Below are positions 23,401 through 31,524 of a DNA stretch of 64,000 nucleotides, piece after piece; position 1 is the stretch's first letter, and each line of letters opens with the position of its first letter. The translations under genes and the position numbers were made by a program. The notes below the pieces were generated by a model. It ran no database searches. It saw nothing but the letters and a program-made list of their open reading frames with translations, and was not told the origin of the DNA. This DNA is from Candidatus Endolissoclinum faulkneri L2 (GTDB lineage Bacteria > Pseudomonadota > Alphaproteobacteria > Thalassobaculales > Thalassobaculaceae), in contig NC_019566.1 in assembly GCF_000319385.1 (NCBI RefSeq), positions 1,379,266 to 1,443,265 of the forward strand, written 5' to 3'.

Positions 23401-26400
23401 GCGCCCTAAGGTGTGGAAAGCTTGCCTCAATCCCTCTATTTCCACTGGATCACCAAGCTCGGTACCTGTACCATGAGCCTCTATATAGCTAATAGCGTCC
23501 ACATGAATATTAGCATTGCGCACCGCTCGAACAATCGCCTCTGCCTGAGCAGAGGCATTAGGTGCTGTTATAGTTTGAGCATGACCGCCATGACTTACAG
23601 CACTCCCGCGAATTACCGCAAGTACAGGATTGCCATCGGCCAAGGCATTCTCAAGTGGCTTTAAAAGGACGGCACCAACACCTTCACCCTTGACATAGCC
23701 ATTAGCCCTAGCGTCAAAAACAAAACAGCGACTGTCTGGAGAAGCAACGCCAAGCTTACGCACAGTCTCCTCACTATCGGGACTAAGCATAACACTAACC
23801 CCACCTGCTAACACCATCTCTGCCTCGTTAGCGCGTAGGATTTGAACTGCGCGGTGAACGGCAACTAACGATCCAGAACATGCAGTATCAACGGCCTCGC
23901 TTGGCCCAAGCAAATCAAATAGCCACGAGATACGGTTAGCAAGAAGTGCAGAAATGTTACCCAGTGCCATTTGGGCTCGAGAGGATTCATCAAAAGGCAC
24001 TAACCGAGCATACTCGTTAACCTGACTTGCAAATAAAACACCGATCCTACGTCCAGCAAGCATATCCATACGCAGCCCAGCTGCTTCAACTGCATTCCAG
24101 GAAGCTTCAATAGCTAGCCGATGCTGCGGATCCATAAGCAAAGCATCACGCAACGATAAACCAAAAAATTCGTATTCAAAGCGATCCACACAATCGATAT
24201 AGCCACCAATACCGCCGCTATGCTCCAATCCCCAATCATAGCGATCTTTTGGTACAGAAGCAATTAAATCACGTCCAGCTTCCAGATTACGCCAAAATGC
24301 ATTTACGTCCGGAGATCCAGGAAAGCGCCCCGCCATACCAATAATAGCGATCGCGCTATTATTGGTATGCGTAACATGGGATGAAGAATTTGACCGCGAT
24401 CCCGACAATACAGAAGAGTTAGCTGAGTTTGATATTATAGACGCTCTGGCTGCAACGTTATGTTCTTTGATCAAATAACTAGCAAGAGCAGAAATCGATC
24501 CATGAGCAAAAAAGACTGCTGGAGACAAATTAATTCCAAAAGTGTGAGAAATCGAAACAGCAAAATCCTTCAAAGCAATAGAATCAAATCCAAAATCCAC
24601 TAGATTGGAGTCAAGCGTCAATCGGTCAGCAGGAAGTTTCATCTGCTCCGCAATAAGCTTTGTCAAAGTTGTCGCCACTGTACTAGCTGAATAGTCTTCC
24701 TTATGAGAGGATTTGGTAGGGATAATCGTAGATTTTTGGGATGAATTGACATGGTTTATCTGGCCATCCATAAGGCTACGCGCTGACATTGCATCACTCG
24801 GTACAATCATTACTGATGGTGCTTTACCGCTCAATACCTGATCAAAAACGATAAACGCCTCCTCAGTACTAATCGCACGTAACCCTGATACTTCAGTAAA
24901 TAGTTGCGATCCGGTAGCTGACATTACCAACTTACCATCCGCCCAAAGCGGCCAGCCAAGTGCGCGAGATACACCATGTCTACAACCATTACGCACTTGC
25001 AAATCACGCCAAGCTATAAAACGATCTGCATAAGCATTCGCTAGAGCATAATCACATTGCCCAAAATCTCCAAGCTCTGCTGCCAAAGAACTAAAAACAA
25101 CAAAAGCTTGCAATGAACGATTGCCAAACACGCTGTCAAGCGAAGCTATGCCAAGAGCTTTAGAACTAAAAACAACGCGCATATCGCTCCACGTTTTGGA
25201 TACTACAGAACCTTCGCTAGCTACGCCAGCTAAATGATAAACAGCACAAATAGGAGCAAAGGTATTTTCTATTTCAGTTATCGTTGTAGTCAGCGCTACC
25301 TCATCAGCTACATCGCACACTCTATAACATGCCGAACTACCAGCAATTTCAATATCTCTTATAGTTTTTCCGATTGCATCATTTTGTATACTACGACCAA
25401 GTAGAACAATTTTTGCACCAGTCTCACTAGCCAGCTTTAGTGCCAGTAAACCAGCCAAAACACCACCACCACCAGTAATCAGAACAGCTGCACCATACGG
25501 ATTTAAAGAAAAAATTCCTTTCTCTAAGAGAACAGGCTTCATCTGCCGCATCTCACGAGATCCACCAACCATTTTTATCTCGCGCGGGCCGAAGCCAATT
25601 TCAGATAAAATGAGATCAGCTTCAAAAACCTCCATTTCCAAAGTTCGCACCTGAGCTCTGCCGCCCAAGAAATCTATTGATCGACCAAATGAAACGAAAG
25701 CAGATTCACCTGGTGCCCCTCGATGCACCAACAACACTGGAACAGAGCGACCAGAATTTGATAGCAGACCTTGAACAACTGCTAAGAGAGCAGCACCAGT
25801 ATCTTCAGCTAAGAAAGGATTGTCAGGCTCCCTGCTTCCTAAAATCACTATAGCGTCTGATTGATTCGCAGCTGAGTGCAATAACTCAGTTTCTCGAAAT
25901 AATAATCTTCTGGAGTTACCAAAACTCCAACCAGCAACGATCTCAGCAGCTACCGGATCTTCACCCACAACTAGTAATTGTCCAGAAACAGGTACTACAG
26001 GTGCTGAATCACTAACCCAATCAGCTGCCATTATTGTTACTTGAGGAACTTGAGATTTATTGATTACTAATCTATTATCAGGTACTTGGATCCAGTACGG
26101 GCTCAATTCAAATGGATAAGTTGGCAAACTAATTCTCCGGCCACCCAAGCCAATATTTGAAAAGTTTATTTCACAACCATCACGATACAATTTCGCCATA
26201 TCATCCAAGGTTGTATTGCTCTTCGAAACGACATTATCACACCGCAGTGCTGATACTAGCTCCACAATCGAATCAGCGACAGTGGCAAAGCGATGCTCAA
26301 AATGAGTTCTACCCATTGCTAAAGTCATTGCTATGTCAGCCAAAGCTAATGTTCGACTTTCCAAATATTCAGCAAGTTCTCTACGTTTAGTCGCTAAAGC

Positions 26401-29400
26401 GGTTAATGTTTTAGCAGATAACAGAAAAAGCTGCTGTCCTGTGACAGCTTGTTTTCGTAAAGACTCAGGTCCTTCTTCAATTACCAGATGGCAATTAGTT
26501 CCACTAAAACCAAAAGAACTTACAGCCGCTCTACGCTTCGCATCGTTCTCAACCTGCCACGATTCTAGCATTGTAGGCACTCGGAATGGAGTTTTAGACA
26601 AGTGTAATCGAGGATTTTCTTCATTGTAATGCAGCGAGGGATAAATCTCCCCGTCACGCACCGCCAGCACGGCCTTTATAAAACCACCGATTCCCGCAGC
26701 ATGAGCAGCGTGACCAATATTGGTCTTAACTGACCCAATAGCGCAAAAACCAGATTCATCAGTCCAATCCGCCCAAGCACGAGTTAACCCCTCTACTTCG
26801 ATCGGATCACCTAATGGTGTCCCAGTACCATGGGCTTCAACGTAACCGATAGAAGTAGGATTAATGCTATAACGAGAATAAACCAAGCGATGTAAAGCCG
26901 CTTGGCTTTCTGGGCTAGGAGCGGTAATACCATTGGTTTTGCCATCTTGGTTTATTCCAGAGCCAAGAACAACTGCTTGAATATTATCACCATCTTCCAA
27001 AGCGCGAGATAACGGCTTTAGCAACACAGCACCGGCGCCTTCACCGGGCACAAAACCGTCAGCTGATACGTCAAACGCAGCGCATCGACCCTTAAGAGAT
27101 AACATACCTGCCTTCCCGGCAGCTACATTAAAGCCTTTCACAGTAGTCACAAACACTCCACCCGCTAGGGCAATGTCACAATCACCGTCTTGGATACTCC
27201 GGCAAGCGGTGTGAATTGCGACTAATGAAGATGAACATGCAGTATCAATCGCTAAAGCAGGACCTTTTAAGTTAAGCATGTAAGAAATACGAGCTGCCAA
27301 TATAGAGGCTGCGTTACCCATAAAAGCAAAAGACTCCGGTTCTACTCCAGCTAATGTCATACGATGAGTATAGTCTCCTCCATGAGCACCTACAAAAACA
27401 CCACAACGTAAACCATTCAACGCCAAATCGCCATATCCCGCATCTTCCAAAGCACGCCAAGCTTCCATAAGAAATACCCTATGCTGTGGGTCTGTCAGCT
27501 CAGCTTCCTTACCAGACATTCGCATAACTAGTGGATCGAAACCCTCAGCATTAACAAGAAACCCACCCCACCGCTCAAATGGATTAACAGCTCCAGTACT
27601 ATCTACCTCCGGATACCAGCGCGATAGCGGCACCTCAATAATCCCATTATGCCCATCGCGCAACATCTTACGAAACTCATTAATATTTGAAGCGTCAGCA
27701 AATCTAGCAGAAAGACCTATCACAGCAATCGGCTCATCCTTAGAACTGGAAACAGAAGAAGCAAGTGTACTTTTTTCTTTACGTGCGCTATAGGTAGTTG
27801 ATTTTGAAGGTAATGATGCACCAGCAATAGATAAATGACCTGCAAGATCAGAAACAGTAGGATAATCAAACACTACAGTCGGTCGGAGATCAACACCCAG
27901 ATCGATATTGATTCTCTCGACTAAGGCAACACCAAGGATAGAATCCAGGCCTAACTCCATAAAGCGTCCCTGAGAATCAACCTCTTCTACAGGAAGAGTT
28001 AGCACCTGAGCAACAACTTCACGTAAATAGTTATCCAGACTCTTTGAACTAGTAACCTGAGTGAAAATATCTTTGTGGGCAATTTGCATATTGCCATTAT
28101 CTCGGCGATCTGTTCTATGCGCAGATAATACTGGTAGATCGCTAACAGCTTCACCTCGCCTGGCGCAAATAATTGCCTGCACCGCATGACCTTCTTGGTC
28201 AGTTATTGAGTTAAAAGAAACATCAGGAAAATCAGTGCTTTTTAAAATTGTACGCCAACCTTCTACTGAAAGAACAGGAGCATCAGGCAATCGTATATTT
28301 GCATCCTCAAAAGCCCACCAGCCATCAGTTAATCCAAAAGTAAGAGTAGCAAAATCTTGTACATTAACTACCTCGTTTAGGAGCAGTGAACCGCCTGGGA
28401 GTAATAATTCATGTAAACGGTTTAAAGTTTTATCGATACGTTTAGTAGCATGCAATACGTTAGAAGCAATAATTACGTCGAATGGACATTGTGTCGCTAC
28501 AGAACCGGGCAATTCCGCTTCTATGTCAAACACATGAGCTAAGAAATTTAATTCTTTAGGTATAGGCGTTAGATTAGCGGGCGCAGCCTTTACGAAAGCA
28601 CTAGCTACATCAGTAAAAACGTATTTTGCAGAACGTCCGACAGCAGAAAGAGCATCCAAAACGGCACGAGTTGCACTACCTGTTCCGCCTCCCACCTCTA
28701 GCAATTTTAGCGGTCGATTATTTTTTACTGCCATGTCAGTTATAAACTTTGCCAACCGCACGTTCAATTCGTTAGCTAAGGGATTACCACTATATATGGC
28801 CTCGACTAAATCACCCTTCCCGCCAGGAAATAATATCTCCATCGCGGTCCGCTTACCGGTAAGTACCAAAGCTAAACCTTCCAAAGTCGCAACTAGTAAA
28901 TCAAGGAAAGGCGCTGTGTCAGGGTGAGCCGATCGTAAAATAGATTGAGATTTCGCACGATCTATCAGATCTACTGAAGGGTTTGGAAGAATCAAATCAC
29001 CCTCCAATATCAAAACCTTTTGGCGCGCCGCGATGTTAATCAAGGCATCAAAAAGTCGAGCGCGGCTGTCTACCACACCAAGCTTATGGCGAGACCAAGC
29101 ACGAGTAAAATCTCTACGTCCCGTCGAAAATAAACCCATATCTGCTAACACAGATACCAACGCTTCGCGTCCCCAAGCTTCTGCTAATCTAAAAGCTGAA
29201 CCATGCCGCTTCAAAGCTGATTCAGCATCTGAAGCAATAGCAGTTGATACGGATGTCAATTCACCAGGACGAATTCGCGCAAAAGGATAACCAGGTATAG
29301 ACACCCGCCGCGCCTGAAGATCAAATGCTGAACGTGAAGGAAGGTTTCCATCTTTTATAAAAGAATTAATTGTTGTATCATCACTGAAATGCTGCTTGCC

Positions 29401-31056
29401 TTCAGCGATAATTGATAAACCTGCAATAAGCTCTTCCCTAGTTTTAGCCAAAAAGCCAGCTCGTACATTAAACGCTCCTCGACCAACACCTAAACTAAAC
29501 GCAACATCGCCTGGAGATACTTCAGGGTTAGCTATAACCCAATCGAGCATTTGCTTCGCGTGTACAGTAAGTAAATCTTGATTTCTGGTGGATAATAAAA
29601 CTGGCGAGGCCGAGCTACTAGACAAAATCCGAGATTCGACAGGGAATTCTTCAATAACTAAATGGGCATTAGTACCACTGAAACCAAATGAGCTAAGTGC
29701 TGCCATCCGAGAATCACCAATGGACACATCCCAAGGCTGTAACGCAGTTGCTACCGTAAACGGGCTTGCATCAAAGTCAATTTTTGGATTAGGGCTACCA
29801 AAGTTAAGAGTTGGTGGAATAGCATGATAACGCATCATTAACAAAATTTTAATTAAGCCAGCCAATCCAGCTGCGGTCAGTGTATGACCAACATTAGTCT
29901 TAACTGACCCAATCCGACAAAATCCACGATCTTGGGTAAAACTTCGAAATGCTTCTGTCAGAGCATCAACCTCGATCGGATCGCCTAATGGCGTCCCGGT
30001 ACCATGAGCCTCCACATAAGATATTAAGCGCGGATCAATACCAAAACGTCTGTAAACTTCCTCTTCCAATGCTTGCTGAGCAGTTCCACTAGGAGCAGTA
30101 ATTCCATTCGTACGACCATCTTGGTTAATGCCAATGCCACGAATGACACCGTGAATAGTATCCCCGTCTGCAAGTGCAGAACTAAGTCGCTTTAATACTA
30201 CTACCCCAGCACCTTCACCACACACAAAACCATCTGCTGAAGCGTCGAAAGTATGACATAATCCAGTGGGAGAAAGCATACCACCCTCAGCCATCGCAGT
30301 CATAAATTCCGTAGTGTTAATAACGCAAACACCACCTGCCAATGCAATATCCACTGTTTTTGTTTCTAGTGCTTCTACTGCTAGATAAAGCGCAGTTAAA
30401 GACGAAGAACAAGCAGTATCAACGGCAATACTTGGGCCTTTTAAGTTTAAGAAATAAGAGATTCTTGCTGCAAGGATGGATGCCACGTTACCCATCAGTG
30501 CTAATGGATTACTACTTACCCCACGATCTTTAAGAATTCCTGAATAATCACCACTGCCAGCTCCAACATAAACTCCGCAACGCGCTTCAGACATAGCTTC
30601 CCCACCAAGCCCAGCATCCTCCAGTGCATGATAAGACTGCTCTAGAAATAGCCTCTGTTGTGGATCCATCAAAGTGGCTTCAGTTGGAGATATCTTAAAA
30701 AAACCATTATCGAAAACTTCCGGATCATTTAAGAATCCAGCACGCGGGCACTGGCCAGCAATTGCTTTAGTAAAACGATCATATGGCGGATCACATATAA
30801 TAGAGCGACCGTCGCGTAATACATCCCAGTATTCATCTAGCCCTTCAACATTGCCAAATCGGCTTGACATCCCAACTACTGCGATTGCAAGTGATTTGCT
30901 ACTACGGTTAGCTTTAGATGGAGAAAAAGCAGATGCGTCTTGTTTGTCCTTTAACAACAACAACGCCTCATTTGCTAAAAGCATTCCATCAGCTACAAGC
31001 GCCATAAGCCGCCTTTTTTGGGCGTCTGCTCCTGCCTTAATAGTGCGTTGTGTCAT
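11419..31056 (-). CDS. Giant trans-AT PKS, terminal protein of the line (five KS modules, ER, TE, post-TE ACP)
   Basis: The protein has 6545 residues and no AT. Module 1 is KS (Cys216), C-methyltransferase (VGGGTGSAT near 785) and ACP (about 1038). Module 2 is KS (Cys1274), KR (near 1864) and ACP (about 2159). Module 3 is KS (about 2393), a Ser/Glu repeat linker, two ACPs (about 2941 and 3044), then two ACP-like domains lacking the serine (about 3138 and 3248). Module 4 is KS (Cys3501), DH (HKVAGRCILP and DAALH), KR (GGAGGIG), MT (VGAGTGGAT near 4795) and ACP (about 5028). Module 5 is KS (Cys5295) in which HGTGT has become QAAGS, an MDR-type ER (AAGGVG near 5865), ACP (MNS, about 6108), TE (GYSGG, Ser6252; His6432) and an ACP (GATSLDR, Ser6498). 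The TE should release the product. AGAGGGAG precedes the ATG. The module 2 KR has an altered glycine motif (TGGGGVLAG). Confidence 0.95.
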   Translation of the reverse strand: MTQRTIKAGADAQKRRLMALVADGMLLANEALLLLKDKQDASAFSPSKANRSSKSLAIAVVGMSSRFGNVEGLDEYWDVLRDGRSIICDPPYDRFTKAIAGQCPRAGFLNDPEVFDNGFFKISPTEATLMDPQQRLFLEQSYHALEDAGLGGEAMSEARCGVYVGAGSGDYSGILKDRGVSSNPLALMGNVASILAARISYFLNLKGPSIAVDTACSSSLTALYLAVEALETKTVDIALAGGVCVINTTEFMTAMAEGGMLSPTGLCHTFDASADGFVCGEGAGVVVLKRLSSALADGDTIHGVIRGIGINQDGRTNGITAPSGTAQQALEEEVYRRFGIDPRLISYVEAHGTGTPLGDPIEVDALTEAFRSFTQDRGFCRIGSVKTNVGHTLTAAGLAGLIKILLMMRYHAIPPTLNFGSPNPKIDFDASPFTVATALQPWDVSIGDSRMAALSSFGFSGTNAHLVIEEFPVESRILSSSSASPVLLSTRNQDLLTVHAKQMLDWVIANPEVSPGDVAFSLGVGRGAFNVRAGFLAKTREELIAGLSIIAEGKQHFSDDTTINSFIKDGNLPSRSAFDLQARRVSIPGYPFARIRPGELTSVSTAIASDAESALKRHGSAFRLAEAWGREALVSVLADMGLFSTGRRDFTRAWSRHKLGVVDSRARLFDALINIAARQKVLILEGDLILPNPSVDLIDRAKSQSILRSAHPDTAPFLDLLVATLEGLALVLTGKRTAMEILFPGGKGDLVEAIYSGNPLANELNVRLAKFITDMAVKNNRPLKLLEVGGGTGSATRAVLDALSAVGRSAKYVFTDVASAFVKAAPANLTPIPKELNFLAHVFDIEAELPGSVATQCPFDVIIASNVLHATKRIDKTLNRLHELLLPGGSLLLNEVVNVQDFATLTFGLTDGWWAFEDANIRLPDAPVLSVEGWRTILKSTDFPDVSFNSITDQEGHAVQAIICARRGEAVSDLPVLSAHRTDRRDNGNMQIAHKDIFTQVTSSKSLDNYLREVVAQVLTLPVEEVDSQGRFMELGLDSILGVALVERINIDLGVDLRPTVVFDYPTVSDLAGHLSIAGASLPSKSTTYSARKEKSTLASSVSSSKDEPIAVIGLSARFADASNINEFRKMLRDGHNGIIEVPLSRWYPEVDSTGAVNPFERWGGFLVNAEGFDPLVMRMSGKEAELTDPQHRVFLMEAWRALEDAGYGDLALNGLRCGVFVGAHGGDYTHRMTLAGVEPESFAFMGNAASILAARISYMLNLKGPALAIDTACSSSLVAIHTACRSIQDGDCDIALAGGVFVTTVKGFNVAAGKAGMLSLKGRCAAFDVSADGFVPGEGAGAVLLKPLSRALEDGDNIQAVVLGSGINQDGKTNGITAPSPESQAALHRLVYSRYSINPTSIGYVEAHGTGTPLGDPIEVEGLTRAWADWTDESGFCAIGSVKTNIGHAAHAAGIGGFIKAVLAVRDGEIYPSLHYNEENPRLHLSKTPFRVPTMLESWQVENDAKRRAAVSSFGFSGTNCHLVIEEGPESLRKQAVTGQQLFLLSAKTLTALATKRRELAEYLESRTLALADIAMTLAMGRTHFEHRFATVADSIVELVSALRCDNVVSKSNTTLDDMAKLYRDGCEINFSNIGLGGRRISLPTYPFELSPYWIQVPDNRLVINKSQVPQVTIMAADWVSDSAPVVPVSGQLLVVGEDPVAAEIVAGWSFGNSRRLLFRETELLHSAANQSDAIVILGSREPDNPFLAEDTGAALLAVVQGLLSNSGRSVPVLLVHRGAPGESAFVSFGRSIDFLGGRAQVRTLEMEVFEADLILSEIGFGPREIKMVGGSREMRQMKPVLLEKGIFSLNPYGAAVLITGGGGVLAGLLALKLASETGAKIVLLGRSIQNDAIGKTIRDIEIAGSSACYRVCDVADEVALTTTITEIENTFAPICAVYHLAGVASEGSVVSKTWSDMRVVFSSKALGIASLDSVFGNRSLQAFVVFSSLAAELGDFGQCDYALANAYADRFIAWRDLQVRNGCRHGVSRALGWPLWADGKLVMSATGSQLFTEVSGLRAISTEEAFIVFDQVLSGKAPSVMIVPSDAMSARSLMDGQINHVNSSQKSTIIPTKSSHKEDYSASTVATTLTKLIAEQMKLPADRLTLDSNLVDFGFDSIALKDFAVSISHTFGINLSPAVFFAHGSISALASYLIKEHNVAARASIISNSANSSVLSGSRSNSSSHVTHTNNSAIAIIGMAGRFPGSPDVNAFWRNLEAGRDLIASVPKDRYDWGLEHSGGIGGYIDCVDRFEYEFFGLSLRDALLMDPQHRLAIEASWNAVEAAGLRMDMLAGRRIGVLFASQVNEYARLVPFDESSRAQMALGNISALLANRISWLFDLLGPSEAVDTACSGSLVAVHRAVQILRANEAEMVLAGGVSVMLSPDSEETVRKLGVASPDSRCFVFDARANGYVKGEGVGAVLLKPLENALADGNPVLAVIRGSAVSHGGHAQTITAPNASAQAEAIVRAVRNANIHVDAISYIEAHGTGTELGDPVEIEGLRQAFHTLGRTNSTAACSIGSVKSNIGHLEPAAGIAGLVKLIQALRHHTIPASLHVENINPLIDLSDGLIRIASRLEAWVKQPNAGPRCAGISSFGFGGANAHVVLEEAPKQVIASFLERSTLLAVSAMTKTRLIAYCEILVNYLIEHSLPLSAVAATLMLGRVPLAARVAVRVTPEDNAVAQLRTAIAVLKGTATDASVVEGLVGSGALTKGPETDVMIRELLEEGELLRIARLWVAGTEIDWQDIGLASGPRITLPERPLDGPRCWFKKKLNTEEVIASDLQTNLTSTLVKESSLASSSESSKESSLASSSESSKESSLASSSESSKESSLASSSESSKESSLASSSSSINPVIPNALQYDQSEIGDRITDLVASALYVEAGTIDRTAGLSDIGLDSILAVELVQEINQTFGTKLQAARLYDYPTVEALAKFVASSSVTDHFVNPVPKSIVQPSTSLSSPVSQNADVVLLEIRRIVAEALYVEPEVLDETSGFGDLGLDSILAVEVVQNINDIYGIGMQAARLYDYPTIMDLANYVAASLSNRFTAPMADPSSSVKLSEEAAPILNFLRERIGISLGKSEESIDPSAPITDFHIDPESAAKIIDDIAIKIGFRPTFEQISRCADLNALAAFLASGKNSQSVDLVSNASFLETKSIERSSNINSPHQNEIENNDKVLIAVRSIVAEVLSVDSNALTLDVPLNELGIDLVQAGEIAYRLNRSFGSDMTAHRLMTFKGIIAIASALNAGPDNSPGGSGVSPSNNTLDSQEMIHAVSSNLTTNTTDSLANEAVAIIGIAARYPKADSVKDFWKLICDGRSAISEVPTDRWSVEENIATLTDPSQCSAVRWGGFISDVDRFDPLFFGLSPKEAEVMDPQQRLFLEEGWHAFEDAGLSREGIKGVACGIFVGGGQSDYVNLLPRDGVELSGQMLLGNTSSVLAARLAYFLDLKGPSLAIDTACSSGLVATHYAVRSLLDGECEIALAGGINLMLTPQMHVMTAASGMLAPDGLCKTFDNAADGFVPGEGLGVVVLKPLAKAIADCDRIYATILGSAVNQDGRTTSITAPSAASQARLEAGLYARAGIDVQRIGLVEAHGTGTKLGDPIEVSALTQAFTESGIPPSERESVAIGSVKTNIGHTLAASGMAGLIKVALSLRYGKIPPSLNFSQPNTHISFEDTPFRVATSLHSMDPERPLAAVSSFGFSGTNAHMVLGPPPKISMPVILANLLVFPLSAPSQVALRRLAATLANGIAQDAILVDVAYTLAVRRTVFNSRCVVVAGSRSSLLNSLCLISRKETNLDTAVGDQVPDSFIDDVRLFLSGGKPSWQALPRGGIADLPGYPFDHRRFWVNSTPVLAKPVASLVLSSNHPILVGHKVAGRCILPGVTALVIACQGQDDWVMVSDLIWHFPVEATDSGLDINLVNSADGRFTMMSGAVTGTRTTGVCPEVESSAMPVGGNKIESSQIYDFLKDTSIVYGPEFHRVKSVRVVGDEALVTFTPPTKILSEEIIDIAAVGILDAALHALAAFAIERGNPGMLLMPTSLKRAYVRSNIACATKARLSLCQDSEPGAIIANTELFTANDMLVAKISGLCAKMSESSIEIAKTFLLQRYWVAESSQLTPLQGPVAILIATGGSIATSWARNLVNEVNLLGQKAYILDLSNWKFEIDEARTIVFVAFSDRHPVKLEDAEVDGVHRLLELSKFLIASGITRCLRVVTRGVHSLVNDDYQDYSFAALSGFVRTLAREHPALNPLVIDLPLIDQENIADSRAHQRLLLADGGGELNDIAYRDGRRFVSRLSELNFEGEADFHLDTGSVVLILGGAGGIGQAISFDLAQRYAARIVWIGRRKENDDIRAAKDRVKAAGGIAWYCQVDATDSFALSHVVEVVESKWGRIVGIIHAAIVLSDTLVETMDAETLDRALVNKSRTAVALEQALGERRPDWLAIFSSSNSLTCNPGQANYAAGCTFIDAWALSWGRRKGVRVSVINWGFWGETGIVARDDYRARAIAAGVDPISTEDGLAVFRWLLGRDIKIAAVMRFTATGLSQVENDVTRILFPPKVLPISEKLGINALASLNSWPNLDEERLSIAVADVLAIEEYGRLKLIDIFGKLAALQKGTKKLEDIATHLGVHPNYSRLLTALFDIMARSGVLIMRDGMVTLRVNSTMKAPERPKVVLLSAHLKLLETCLDGLTAVLTDLRKATDVLFPKGSASLVEAVYRDNPSSDPYNAMLAAATLSMAMPDRLLKVIEVGAGTGGATVAIAEALSASGQDFDYTMTDVSSIFLDPARALFANKPQISFSVLDINADPIKQGFVCGAYDLVIASNVLHATSDLSRAVDHVKALLAPGGVLLLNEMTARSDLATLTFGLTEGWWAYTDSAARMPHGGPLLDVSGWRGLLSRAGFISSAFGELGPESGQSIIAAVSNGWMPGYRVKSESSSNVCSTPAVNMTNSGLINWLRDIFSKALKLSPSELAVDEPYEAYGVDSLVAMDIRAKIENKIGAFPTSLLFEGVTLYGFAQVLLREKPVEIAANFSDDKFASNTFEVITNTNRTITSTPSLSNLDAAVSSVNIAPVTDELALSSSLNIRNLEPIAIVGMAGRYPKGENEADFWNTLITGECVACMIPEERWPYFAAPEPGAHNAAIIEHVDRFDPLFFQISPAEAAAMDPQERIFLETVWAAIENAATTPRQLGGDRRRVGVYTGAMRTDYQRIGTLDLASGGSGLAGSSFWSIANRVSHQLDFRGPSIAVDTACSAGLHAILLAIDALRNRVIDAAIAGGVHLLLHPQNQRAMAAMGLLSPNGIGRPFDARADGFVEGDGVGAVVLKRLSDAERDGDRVRAIILGGASGSNGLSTGYMLPSPASMAELISVALDNAKVSPDAISYIEAQAAGSPIGDPAEASALSMVYNSASGSRRLGTLKGIIGHLSAASGLAQLSKVVLQLEQEKILPFALPVQLHPDVELDKFVFSDTVTPWARGDEPRIATITASGAGGSSAVLVVAEAPMIGKVSSSVGSVAQVFPLSAKKSEQLLEMAGRLADYLDKGQNLISSVAWTLQVGREAMAFRLAIVAEDRQTLVQRLRAFSSGEKCKSVAQGKANSRSLATPSMSASAQDFAKAWVQGAPIDWRAYWQDAVPIPVSLPTYPFERRRCWIDTVVSSSKSATVLTETNISDSNAKTYQAVRIYRPSDVDDIIVQQVPRGVPLPDEVGICVETFSLNFGDLLSLRGSYPNLPPYPFTPGMEVVGRIISVGAKVKERNIGDRVVAITGGRGGHAEYVTLPASLTAPIPDDLDSVQAVALPIAYLTGRYALNRADLASGETLLVTSAAGGVGPILVQLAKAVGAKVLATVGSSTKIAAIEALGAVVIDYNAGTDVVAAWVLEQTNGIGADVVINLLGGSAIQEGINSLAPGGRYVEIALAGLMASGRVDLSRLMDNQSIITVNLGRVMATPQRTAVAMDDLAQVLADNKIHPLVDSVYRFEHIVDAYRRMASRKAVGRIIVAVDSAIPDCLPTDSLTIPSKSSTLSLSLPEPSVDSKLIESIRSLVSLVLGLMSKEISDEKPLYELGMNSVSGLEIARRLESLVKRPVPVTILWQHCSISALAKALSASTDTARSTTTTVLPRSPLVAIRETGMGTLQSIPPLFFVHGAPGEVSWAVNLGGRLAAEIPVYAFEAPGLHGDQPIPSMIEDFANIYADLLEQVCPIGQYNLGGYSGGGAIAFEVARILSERGRPAASLILLDANAPGTDSLKGMDLAFGGGFVYRLAANWLSSIWGGAEMLELGALTDSNKDLWLDIVLDHLFSTSSPPMKREELHAMIKGMEVVASTIGRALAAYNTSPINPALKTMLIRCEQGMAPKDNPLGLPAFLTDGDYRFGWDRLVGGMLKIFTVDCDHFSLVLEPNINQVVEAIHSFLCITPRKIITREHVVNVVLDNIRKGLVDVPAEEIMPEASMTDLGATSLDRVEVTLAAMEELGLDIPPRDLVGLANINALIDILYKHLNAASTDR
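11425..11700 (-). other. Post-thioesterase ACP resembling a beta-branching donor ACP
   Basis: This region encodes roughly the last 85 residues of the terminal PKS protein. Its serine motif, DLGATSLDRVEV, resembles the DLGANSxDRAE motif I recall in discrete AcpK-type donor ACPs of HMG-synthase cassettes. It does not resemble the GxDSI motif of the in-line ACPs in this window. It lies downstream of the TE, where a chain-elongating ACP has no obvious role. Confidence 0.7.
21180..21720 (-). other. Two ACP-like domains without the phosphopantetheine serine
   Basis: Two ACP-fold segments follow the tandem active ACPs of module 3. At the attachment site the first reads DFHIDPES, with Pro in place of Ser, and the second reads LGIDLVQAG, with Leu in place of Ser. 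They cannot carry a chain. They may be decayed copies of an ancestral ACP array or structural parts. Confidence 0.72.
22388..22555 (-). repeat. 36-bp tandem repeat encoding a Ser/Glu-rich linker
   Basis: There are four full units plus a 24-base partial unit. Each encodes a 12-residue linker unit of the type ESSKESSLASSS between the KS of module 3 and its first ACP. Copies 1 to 4 differ only by a silent change alternating T, C, T, C. The array therefore grew by duplicating a 72-bp pair. Confidence 0.95.
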
Positions 31057-31058
31057 TG

Positions 31059-31065
31059 CTCCCTC
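31059..31065 (-). promoter_or_regulatory. Ribosome binding site of the terminal PKS gene
   Basis: The minus strand reads AGAGGGAGCA directly before the ATG at 31056. This is a strong purine-rich site that supports the chosen start. Confidence 0.7.
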
Positions 31066-31503
31066 TACGAATAATATTCATCAATACAACACAAGAAGAG
31101 TTAAAAAAACTGACAGTGGCAAAATATTAAGGCTGCATTGATCATTGACCTAAGCAACTGGCAAAAGCATTAATGCCAGCACGCAAACCGGAAAAATGTA
31201 GCCAGACTGCTTGTTCAGTACCATCCCCTTCAACTTTTTATTGAAAGTCTAAATTAGCATTAGGACTAACCCGCGCAATATGTTAATCGCAAGGGATGAA
31301 GTAATTCTTTAATGTAACAAGAAACAGTATATTAAACGCGGATAAATTGCACTACTAAACTCAAAATGTTGCATAAAAACAACTAGAATAGCCAAATTAT
31401 TGGCAAAATCGTAAGCTCATGCGTATTTAAAATAACTGCCTATGCCACGGCTGTTTTAGACCTTAACTAACTGTGTAACAACCAGAAGCTCTGTTTTTTG
31501 TTC

Positions 31504-31524
31504 TTGCTATTTGCGAAATAGCAA
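31504..31524 (-). terminator. Weak terminator-like hairpin
   Basis: A 9-bp stem with a GCG loop lies about 100 bases after the stop of the PKS gene at 31628. It lacks a clean T-tract on the minus strand, so its function is doubtful. Confidence 0.3.
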
